In this document: positions 48,175 to 58,682 of the stretch, in pieces | Position numbering within the stretch: the stretch's first letter is position 1 | Layout: every line of letters begins with the position of its first letter | Assembly (NCBI GenBank): GCA_013398615.1 | Contig: VZSR01003807.1 | Location: forward strand, 1,831,180 to 1,895,179 | Reading direction: 5' to 3' | Source of the DNA: Brachypodius melanocephalos | Lineage: Eukaryota > Chordata > Aves > Passeriformes > Pycnonotidae | Length of the DNA: 64,000 nucleotides | Notes under the pieces: generated by a model | Told to the model about the DNA's origin: nothing | Databases searched by the model: none | What the model saw: only the letters and a program-made list of their open reading frames with translations | Translations under genes and position numbers: made by a program

Positions 48175-49787
48175 CCTTTAATAATCTTCACTACACATAG
48201 ACTCAATTCTGATCTCACACTGGTTTTATATAGTGATTTCACTGATTTATGCTGTCACATAACAGAAAGCAAGGGCAGGATGTTAGGGTGGATACATATA
48301 CAACCAGTCATCATTCATTTGAAAGCATTCTGTGCATTGCGTTTTAATAATGCTAATGATTTTTGCTAATTGCAAAATTGAAAAAAAATTTGAGAAGAAA
48401 TCAAAATGAAATAAAAATCTTTTTTCCTGAAGAAGACAAACTTGCTTGTGCCACAGCAGAACAAGGCTTTATTCATTGTTTCCTGTGTTCATGCTCTATG
48501 GTATCAGTTTATACCGTTATGAAAGGGGATTTAGATCCAAGAGGTTTGTTAGAAGAAAGGAGGCAAAATTAAATGCTCTGTGTCCCAGGTCATTCCCAAG
48601 AAGAAATCTGGAGGCAGCTCTTTTCTGCTGTCCTAGAAAGGGGAGTTTGGCCAGGCAAGTGTGGGCTGCATTGGGCCCTTGTGCTCAGTGCCAGAGAGCA
48701 GTCCTTGATCTCTCCCATCTGGATATGGACCCAATGGCCATAATTTAGGAACACAGCACTATCTAAACAGGCGTCACAGAGTTTTCTCTCCTGCCCCACT
48801 GTTGATGTCTTTACAAAATAAGCTGGGGAGCCCATGGATAACAGAGGACAAGACTGTATTTCAGTTCTGTAGAGGCAGGAAGCTGTGGTACAAGCCCAGA
48901 GATGAAGACAGCCTAATTAACTTGAAAATTTTGATTATTCAAGGCTCATTAACACTAATTAATACACTGCTATGCTATTTTCTTTTTTTTCTGGATGACA
49001 GTCATTGGTATCAGCCAGCAGTTCAATAGGTAGTGGCTGAAGGCTAAATGGTATTACAGTTCCTGCTCCCAAACTTTGGAGTCCAACAGCTGGAGTGGGA
49101 CTCCACAGCTTTTTGCCATTGCTGTCTGTCCACCAGCAGATGATGTGTTTTGGCAAACCTCACTCTGTTGAGGAGACCAAGGCCTCTGGGACCTGCATTA
49201 TATGCAGACTCCAGAATTTTTCAAGTATTCCTGTATTGCCCTTAAGACAATTTCTCAGTCCTTGAGTGCAGACACAGTTCTAACTCACAAAGCAAAATTC
49301 TGCTGGTGCTGCAAGAGCACCAGCACAGTTCTCTGCTCCTAGATGTCTAACTGCCTTAATCCATCAGAAATAACAATTTTCCAAGCAGTGGGGTCTGATG
49401 CCACCAGTGAAGAATCATGAAATTAACTTGATGATTACCCAGGGAAGCTGTCATGAACCCTGCCCAAAGAACTAAGAGACAGAGCTGGGCCCATTCTCAT
49501 GGTCTCTGAGGAAAACACAGCTTTCCTTGACATGAAAAACCTAGGCAGAGAACAAGTTTTTTGATGAGGCTGTGCAGACCAGTGTGTCAAAATCCGCATT
49601 TTTCAATATATCCAAATTTCCAGAGCACCAGGAGCCATGATCACAGGGCACCAGGGACTGTTGCTGTACTAAACATGAGAACTGCAAACTTCCTCCTTGC
49701 AAGAAAGGAAAGCCCTGACTCTGATACATTCATAGGACTTCAAGTGAATGAGTTTTAAAGGAAAGGAAAAAATATTACAAGATTCAG

Positions 49788-49860
49788 AACTAAATTGAGC
49801 ACTAAATTGAGCACTAATTGAGCACTAATTCAAATCTAAATTGAGAACTAATATGAGCAC
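49788..49860 (+). repeat. Degenerate minisatellite, 11-13-bp unit
   Basis: Four to five units of the form actaa(a)ttgagc, with unit lengths of 13, 12 and 11, then more diverged copies ending taatatgagcac. This is a typical decaying short tandem array. Confidence 0.9.
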
Positions 49861-52800
49861 AAAAATTTTGGAATTAATATTTTTCTCCAGCTCAGTAAAC
49901 AACAAACCTCTGCTTGTCTTATCCAAGTATTATCAGTAAGTACCTGGGAGTCATAAAGAATACAGCCTGCTCCTGTGAGTCAGGATGTCTGCTAGGCACT
50001 TCTCAGGAACATTTACCTTGCAAACTCTTTCCAAGGAAGCTATTAACATTGATTTCAATGTGCACAGTGGCATTGCTTTTGCTCTGATAGAACTTTATTG
50101 TTTGACACTTTGCTCACACAGCTTTTCTGCTTACATGCATTTGTCCTAACAGCATCTGCAGACACAACAGGGGGGAGCAGCCTTCCCCTTTTTTCAGCAC
50201 TCTCTGTGTATATACTGAATGAAACATAATATTCTTAATAAATAAATCATGCAGTGCAAGATATGTGGGGAGCAGGAACAAAGGAAGAAAAAGGCCTGAC
50301 TGAGTTTGGCTGGCAAACTTCAGAGCATGCCGGCCTAGAGTCTTTCATGGTTGAAGATTCATACAGCTACTTCTCAACCCTTCATACATATGCAGGCTTG
50401 TATTTGTGGAGGTTGCAAAGAAAATCCTTTCAAGTGTAAACAGCCTATAAACTCCTTGCTGTCTAAGAATATCTCTCAGAGGTGCAAACTACCTCTGTGC
50501 TCACTGCCAGAATAATAGCTCTGAACATTAGCACTTACACACTGCCAGAAGTATGGCTATCTCTAACAAGGGCACGCTAGCTGTACCTCTCAACTCTGGT
50601 CCTGCCTGTCACAAAGTGGCACATCTACTGCACCTGAAACATCCATAGACCCTGTCTGAGGAAAAAAAAAACACATGAAAAACAATGGAGGTACTTTCCT
50701 GGCTGTGCATTTGTTTTTCAGAAGTGCACAATGCTGGGAGCCTTCCCTTCTGGGTACAGCAAACTGAGGATGCTCAGAAGGTTTTTGCCTCCACACAGAT
50801 GGCAGCCAAATGCAGAATGTGCTGCAGGCCAGGGGACAGGGAGCAGCTGTGCCATGGCATGCTGCCCTGTCAGTGCCACTGTCACTGCCCCAGACCCCTT
50901 TGAGTGACCTCCAGCTGGAGCAGCAGGTTCTCAGCACCCCCAGGTGTCCTGGCAGCTCAGTGGGCGTGAGTGGCACTTGCTGGTAAAGTGGTGCCTGGGC
51001 ATCATTTCAGAGCAGGTCTTTCACAGAGACACTTTTGATATTTCCATGCTGTTGCTTTCACCATGTGCAGCAGTCAAGCCTGAGAGTATGATTTTAGGAA
51101 AAGAATCAATATGGTCTAAAAAGCAAAAAACCAAAACCTTTAGGACAGCTGATGGTTGTTCTGCTGAGGTACAATTTCATCAACTAGTGACAGCAAAATA
51201 GTGTTCCACATTAAATGTGGATGGCTTGGAGAAGGCTATGTTCTTATTGCCCTACAGAAATCAATAATAAAATTCCTGATCCTTTTTCTCTGAAGAGACT
51301 CTTTTGGGCTAGACCCAAAATTGGATTCTGCCTTTTTGCATTTCTCAAACTCTCCTGCTTCTGGTAGTTGAAGATGAAGGTGAGACTGGTGTTTCTAGTG
51401 TTTTCTTGTGGGCTCTGCACTGATATCCAAAGTGTTTCTGTGTCCAGACTTCCCATGCTGTTGTTTCACAATTGTCCACCTGCTCCTGGTGGGTTAAACA
51501 ATGTTCTTCCTGTCACTCCTCCAAGTGTTTGGGATTTCTGATGAAAGAGGGAACAGCAATGTCCATTACTGTTACAGGAGTGACATTTTTACATTTGCTG
51601 ATATTTCCTTCTGTTTGCTGACATCCCAGAGCCAAGTCAAACAGTCCCACCTCCTCTTGCCATTCTTGCTGCTGACAGCTCTTCCCAGTTCACCTTGTGG
51701 TCATGCATCTCCAGGCAGTGCTGTGCTTCAGCTTCATGGGACAGTCTCACTCCCAGTCCCTGTTACAGGAGTCAGCTCCTCTGCCCCAATCCCAGGTTGT
51801 GTGGCCCCTGCACTCCCCTTTCTCGTGATGGCTGTGTCTGCCTGCAGTGAGACTTCACCCCTGCAGTGCAAGGAGCAGCCAGAGGATGTTTGTACCATTA
51901 CAGCCACCTTTTCCAAAACATTCCTCCCTTATCACTCAGCTGGAGAGAACAGGGTAGGACAGTGCTGCAAAGCTGATCTGAGAGACCATTCAAAGACATC
52001 TGCTTCTTCTTCCCTGCCAACACTTTCTCCCATCACAGTGATGGGAGCAGGCTTCACCAGCCACGTGTCAAAGTCTCTGCAGCATTACCTGGGGAGTTGC
52101 ACCCTGGCTTCCAGCAACCCAGCTGGGTGAATCTGGAACATGCACTTCTGTTGGCACACTGTAATGAAATGGTTTCACAGCCTCACCAAAATGTGTGTGT
52201 TGCACAGAGGAAAAACTCCCAAATACCCCAAGTCTCCCAGCTTCCTTCACCTTCATCTGCTCTCATAGTTTTCTTCTTTGTTTTTGTTTTTGCAAGAAAT
52301 GAGAATATTTGCTATAAATTAGACTGTAGCCTTTGAAGCTGGATGTAAAAGAGTAATTTCCTATTGGATCCTGTAAGAATTTTGCAAAGGAGGAACAAAA
52401 AGGCACTGTGTAAGATGTGTAAATAGTTATATCTGATGAATGTTGAAACATCTGATTTATGTTGAAAATGTGTTTTACTTATAGCTACAGGAACTGTAAA
52501 TGACAGTTTGAAATACTCTCTGGGCTTCTTATCTTTCATGAGAAGAAATGTTTCACCACAAAAAAGAAAATATATATACTTGCTTGTATTGCATTGTGCT
52601 TTGTGCAGAGAAGGGAGGAAGGTGACATAAGATATTGTGCAAAAGCATCAAATGTATGCAGAACTGGTTGTTGCCCAGAATTGTATTTTGTGCCATATGA
52701 AGGGTTATTTTCTTCAGGGCAGTATTTTCTTTTTAAATTGAAAAATATTGTGCTGCGGGAAAGATCTATAGAAAGGCATATCTGCATTGGGTAAATTTGA

Positions 52801-55800
52801 CTCAGCTGGACTATGGCCAGGTCATCTGCTGAAGGAAACAAACTCTTCAGTAATGTTATTATACACCCATCACATAAACAGGATGGATGGAAAGGGCTGA
52901 AGGAGCTGAGGTAATAAGGGCAAAGTGCAGAAATGAATGATGGATAAAGAGAACAGGTGGCAGCAAGGCAAGATGCAAGAGGGAAATGAGGCCAGGAGAA
53001 CTGTGCTCCTTGGGCACCTGAGCCCATGCTGGAAATGCATTGTGATTTTCTTGCAGAGCTGATGACTCTGCCATGTGTGAAATGGTGCTGAGAAGAGTTG
53101 GAAGTGATTGAGAGTCTCTGTGAATACTGTGCCAGGTCCAGAGGTGGGTACAGCAGCCAGGAAAAGGGGGCTGTGCTGCTGCATAGCTGCCCCAGCAACA
53201 CGAGGTCCAGAGTGTGCATTCTACAGGGTGTGATGTATGCAGGGTGGGAAAGAAAATGCAGTCCCTGCAAAACCACGCTGGATGTGCTGTAATGTAAAGA
53301 GAGGCTCTACAAATGCTTGTGTGTGTAAAGATGAAGGAGTGGGGCCACACTGAGCTTTGCACTGAGAGCAGTGGAACCCAGCTCACCTCGTGCCTTCCCA
53401 TATCCAGCAGGTAGGATGTCTTAATTTCTCCTTCTCTGAAAAGGTGACCACAAAGGAAATAAAATGATGACTGTGAGGGAAGCTACTTGGAAGAAAACTT
53501 GGCCATTTGTGCAAGAAAGATGGAGATCACTCATACCAGAGCACCAACACACAGCCGTGTCATTACCAGCCTTTGGTGACACAGTGGTGTGACATCCAAA
53601 GCAGGATCAGGCAGGACAAAGACCTTCTGTGAGAACTTGCAGCAGGAAAGGCTACAGCTGCTGGGAAACAGGGGTACAGAGGCAATCCAGACTCCAAATG
53701 ACAAAGTCCTGGAGAAAAATCTGGGAATGAGAGAAGAAATGAAAGGCTAAGTCCTTGAAATGGTCTGGGAAATGGGTGTGTATGGTATCACAAGGACTGA
53801 GCCCCACAGCTGGCCCTGAGCTGTGGGTCTGGCAGGCAGTGCAGGCTCTGCTGTTTGCAGGAGAGATGTGAAAGGACCAAGAGAGAAGGTGGTGAGGGGG
53901 AGATTCAGGTGGTGGCCAGGCTGGGGCCCAGCTGGTATCAGCAAGAAGATGTCAGAAGTTAGTGTGAAACTAAGCTACTGCAGGGCTGGGTATATTTACC
54001 CTTGGTTAAAATTTCAGGTGGCAGTTTTGCAGCTCCAGGTCAAATCCTGTTCCCCACTGAGGCCACAGGCACATCTCCCTCTGACTTCCCTGGCACCCGG
54101 GAGTTCACTTCAAGGGAGATGAATTGGAGTGCTTGGCTGATGAAAGATGGTCGTGCTGAACAGTGCAGGAGGAGTGTCTCTCACCCTCCCTGCTGTTTTC
54201 CCCTCTGCCCTGGAGCTGCACTTGGAGCTGCTCCTGGCTGAGTCAGTGCAAGGTGCTCCCTGGTGTCAAGCACAGGGAGTCCCTGCTTGCCGTGTGACCT
54301 CAGCCTCCAGGGAAGGAAGGGGCAGCGGGGGAGAAAGAGCAAACCCAGCCTGAAAATTGAGTCAAAGTGACGAATGATCATTTGCTCTCAGGCAAAAAAA
54401 ACCCCAGAGACATCTCTAAGGCTTTCGCTTGAGCAATCCACAAAACAGGCTCAGAAAACTTTGTATGGCTGCACTCTTACCTTAGGATTTGACATGGTTA
54501 GCTCAAGTTCAGTCAGTCCATATGCTGCAAATGGTCAGCAGTGCCGTGCCTGTGGCATTTTGACAGGGCTGAACAGCATCTCTTCTCACTCACTTACAGG
54601 GTCTACTCATTAAAATCTGGCTTTTCTGCTCAAGTGTTAGAAAAGGCTTTGAATGTCAATTAGTCCTGTCTAAAAAGACAGTATTGCTTTTCTATCTTTA
54701 ATCTCAGGAAGAAAGGGAACAATTACATGGTCCAAAGTCTTAAATAATAGCCTGTAACCCAGACTGCCTTCTCAGTGATTGCAGCTAGTGTCATGACCCT
54801 TGAGAAATAACCTCAAACACCTTTCTGACACCACTGGTCCACTTAGATGAGAAACAGGATACCCATTTAATTTTTTACATCACTTTCTATAATAATATTA
54901 GTTTTTTGCCTTTTTTAAAAAAATTAAAGAGCACATCCTCTCTTCTGGATTCTTGAAAATGTAACAACACAAAGTAATGGCCAGAAGAAACCCTTGCCAA
55001 ATCACTCCAGCATCAGGAAAAGTTCACATTCACCATGGCAACTCCTTCCAGGGAGAGAGGAGGAAGGGCACCCTTTGCTGTTGTGGTGCTGGGCAGGGAT
55101 TAAAATCAGGCAGCCATTGCACTAAGTAATAACCAGACTTAGTAGAGGAGCTGGTTGAGATCATGCAGGTGAGCCAGCCAGTCATTGCTTCAAAAAGGGG
55201 CTGTCTGCAGAGCAGAAGCTTCATCGGAAGTAACTCTGCAAGCAGTGACTTAGGTCAGTTGGTGCTTTGCACTCTTTCCCTGCATGATACGCTCCCTGAA
55301 CAGTGACCTGCTCTTTCCCATGTAGACACTACTCATGGGAGAATAGAAGATATTGTTATTTAGACCCATGCCTGTTCAGTCCTTTGCACCCCAATTACTT
55401 CATACAGAGACTGTATTGCAGCCCTTTATGGTATTTTGAGCACTGTAATTGTTTAAAGACGTGATTACATCTGCTACTTTGGCCAGAAAATGCTGGAATT
55501 TTTTTTCCTAGTTTCCCTTGGATAAAACCTATGAGTCTTGATTTCATTGTTTATATGTATGAGATATTCAGTAAATGGGAACATGCATAAGAAATACGTG
55601 TGCCTATGCAACTCTGTGTCTAAACAACTAAAACTTGTGTAACAACCATAAACAATCACTTTATCTAATGTTCTGAGTTTTCTTTCTGTCTCTGTTTCCC
55701 TATTAGTGTACTTCATGGATGCTGCATCTTTCCTGTCAACCCTTCAAAGCCTGGGAGTTGTGTCTCCTATCTGCAGAAAAGCACCTACCCTGTTTTAAAA

Positions 55801-56345
55801 CATAATGCCAATAAATAAATCAAATAACAGCAGAGAGATCTGGGGCTCTCCACAATTGTTTTTATCTTTGAGTGAATGATGTGTGGTGGAGAAAGCTGCT
55901 GAGCTTGCAGCTGCAGAGACTGAAGCCCTTTATTTACCCACTGAACAGATAAAACAAGGGTGATGGGAGAGCAAACTTCCCTGCATTGCCCCATGCAGGC
56001 TGGGACAAACCTCTTCCAGCAACAATTCAATCTCCCTGCTCTTTCTTTGGTGTTGTGCCAGCTGTGACAGTGGCTTTTTGTGATAGCAGCTTCTTATCAC
56101 TGAAAACTGGCCACGAAAGGGTCTCACTCCCAGAGGTCAGCAAACAGATGTGCATGAAAAGGAAACCTTACAAACGTTTGAGTAGTTCCTGATGTTTAAT
56201 TGCACCCAAGGGCAGCACTGTTGGTGTCAAGCACGTGTTCCCTTTCCTATAGCAGCACCAGAAGATTAACTATGAGAGGGCCACATGTAGCACCCTGACT
56301 GAAACAGGGCAACATGATTAATGTTCAGGCTGTGCTTATTAAGCA

Positions 56346-56725
56346 GAGAATCATAGGATCATTTAGGCTGGAATATATATTCAAGATTATCTAGCCCAGC
56401 CATTAAGCATGATCACCATTAAACCACATCCACACACTTTCAAACAGTTTCAGGGATGGTGATTCCACTGCTTCCCTGGGTAGTTTGTTCCAATTCTTGT
56501 CCGTGCTTTCAGTGAAGAAATTTTTCCTAATGCCCAGGCTAAAACTCCCTGATGCAACTTGAAGCTATTTCCTCTTGTCCCATCATTTGTGACTTTGGAG
56601 AAGAGAACAACTTCCACCTGGCTACACTCTGCTTTCAGGAGCTATAGAGATTATTAAGGTGCACTATGATTCTCCTTTTCTCCAGCCTAAACACCCACAG
56701 CTCCCTCAGCCACTCCTCATAGTTT
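56346..56725 (-). repeat. CR1 LINE 3' end fragment
   Basis: About 380 bases that follow the reverse complement of the avian CR1 3' region from agaatcatagg through gaagaaatttttcctaatg to ccctcagccactcctcatag. The element is antisense, with its 3' tail at 56,346 and its 5' truncation or break at about 56,725, directly against the unidentified repeat that follows. Confidence 0.92.
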
Positions 56726-56867
56726 GGCTTCTGATACCAAGTCTGATCTTGCAACTCTCTACATCTTTAAATGCGACAGATTCTCTGTTAAGCTAACTCA
56801 ACTTTCTACTGTAATTGAATATTTTTTTCATGTAATTCAGTCACATGGCTTTTTTAAACATAGGAGC
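56723..56867 (+). repeat. Unidentified repeat, copy 1
   Basis: 145 bases beginning tttggcttctgat and ending aaacataggagc. A copy of the same length and order lies at 58,536-58,682, differing at roughly one base in ten. I do not recognise the family. Here it is sandwiched between two CR1 fragments. Confidence 0.85.
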
Positions 56868-56894
56868 CTTTTGAGAATCCTGTAGGATAAAAAA

Positions 56895-57062
56895 TAGGCC
56901 TGGCTCTAATACTGAGCCCTGAGGACACCACTGGTGACCAGCCACCAGCTGGATTTAAATTCACCACCACTCTCTGGGCCCAGCCGTTCAGCCAATTTTG
57001 TCCCCAGCAACTTGTGCAGCCTTTCAAGCCATGAGCATCCAGTTTTTCTGGGAGAATGCTGG
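56895..57062 (-). repeat. CR1 LINE reverse-transcriptase fragment
   Basis: Translated on the - strand the block contains ILPEKLDAHGLKGC, NWLNGWAQRVVVN and SPVVSSG, which correspond to the CR1 reverse-transcriptase segment between the palm motifs. The nucleotide match runs from about gagccctgaggacacc to gggagaatgctg. The catalytic FADD motif is not present. It is a dead fragment. Confidence 0.88.
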
Positions 57063-58535
57063 CCTGGATGCAACAGCTGGCCTGGATGTGCAATGACTTG
57101 GATGTAAGCACTAGCTCAGCAAATCCTGCAGTCCCTGTGGCTGTAGCCTGGAGCTGTTGCCTACATGGATTGAGTGTATCCTTCACATCTCCCCAAGGTG
57201 CCTTCACCCAAACAGCCCATGGCCAGGATATGGGGCTGGCTGTGCCTCTAACTTGGCCCAGGATTTCTCTGCTCTGCAGGGTGTGAGCTGGTGTGTAAAA
57301 CCATTTTCATCATCTTCAGAGCATGTTTACTCTCTATGCTTAGCTCAGCTGGGAGATGCCTCCTTTGCCTGTGATGCTTTTGGTGCAGTAACCTTGCTAA
57401 ATGCAACAAATCCAGCCTTTCAGCCCAGCACAGGATGTCCTTGTCAAGCTCAAGCAGCATCATGCCACAATACCTCAAAGTGTGTGTTTGAGTGTTTCAC
57501 TGCACAGGGAGTTCAGACCTTGCTGCCAGCCAGCACAGCAATAAAATCAAGGCCAAGCAAACAGAAAGAGGACTGAATTTTATTGAATAAAAGCATTTCA
57601 CAAAGAAAACCAGAATTATTTCAGTAAACTAGATGAAAGAACACACACCTATAAATAAAAAAAAAAGAAAATTGTAGGAGAGCAGTTCTTTCCAGAGGGA
57701 TGGAATTTTCCTTTTTGCCCTCTGGTGATCAGTGGTAAAGCCACAGCATATTTCACTAGGGATAGCAAAGCACGCCTAAAGACTTCCCAAGAGACAACAA
57801 TAATCTTTAACAATTTGCACTGGAGCAGCAGAGAAGGTCACTTGCTCTCTCTGCATGCTGAGGATAATGTGAGGGTAGGTCAGGTACAGGTCACAGACTT
57901 TTGTTTAAACAGACACAGGACTCCCTGTACCCTGCAAAACTTGTGGTGAAAACCAGCCCAGATATTGTAGCTCTTATGCCAGATCATAAGTTCCTGTGAG
58001 TAAGTACAAGTATTGTCTTGCTTTCTTCAGCTCTACAGTCTTCACCCCTAATTTCGTGGGTGCTGGGAATTTCCTCCACTTGAGCTGTACTGCAGATTCA
58101 ACCACATCAATAGGATTTTGGGGTTAAATTCCATTTTGAAGGAATGAGCTTTCTATCACACACTGCTTCTGGTTCTCCCCTTCCATTTAAAATGCCAGAG
58201 AGATCAGTAACCAAAACTAAGTTAATAAAAGTCTGAAGTCTACCATTCTTACTGGATTTGCAACCCTTCTGAGAAGACTTGATATAATTGTGTTGTATCT
58301 TTACTGCATATTAAGACATCTCATGCTATATATCATGCTATCTATGGGATCATATGTGACTCCACCTCCTCAGGCTTAATGAATTTATTCACAGAAAAAA
58401 GACACATTACATGCAGAATTGCGCTTTTCTGAAATAAAACTCCATAGAAAGAGGATTATGCCTTTCTCTAAAGCCTCTCTTTTCAATGATGCATAGTATT
58501 CTATTTTGCTAAGTGAGCAAGGTAAATGTCACCAA
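57063..58535. other. Intergenic DNA between the CR1 fragment and repeat copy 2
   Basis: 1.5 kb with no recognised gene, transposon or RNA. An A run occurs at about 57,657-57,666. Confidence 0.55.
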
Positions 58536-58682
58536 TTTGGCTTCTGATGACAAATCTGATCTTGCAGCTTTCTACATCTTTAAAAGTGACAGCTTCTCTG
58601 TTAAACTAACTCAGCTTTTTACTGTGATTGAATCTTTTTTTGCCATGTAATTCAGTCACATCGCTGTTTTAAACATAGGAGC
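58536..58682 (+). repeat. Unidentified repeat, copy 2
   Basis: 147 bases matching 56,723-56,867 in the same orientation, with about 15 substitutions and a 2-base indel near the T run. Both flanks differ from those of copy 1, so this is a repeat unit and not part of a longer duplication. No CR1 sequence adjoins this copy. Confidence 0.85.

Larger units (their letters stand above)
46350..56345. other. Intergenic DNA with hairpins and uncharacterised open frames
   Basis: Ten kilobases without a recognised gene. It holds two hairpins at 48,086-48,174, an AT-rich candidate regulatory block at about 48,240-48,370, another at 48,905-48,970, a minisatellite at 49,788-49,860, and a cluster of unusually long open frames at 51,501-53,401 on both strands. 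None of these frames shows a known domain. Confidence 0.5.
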
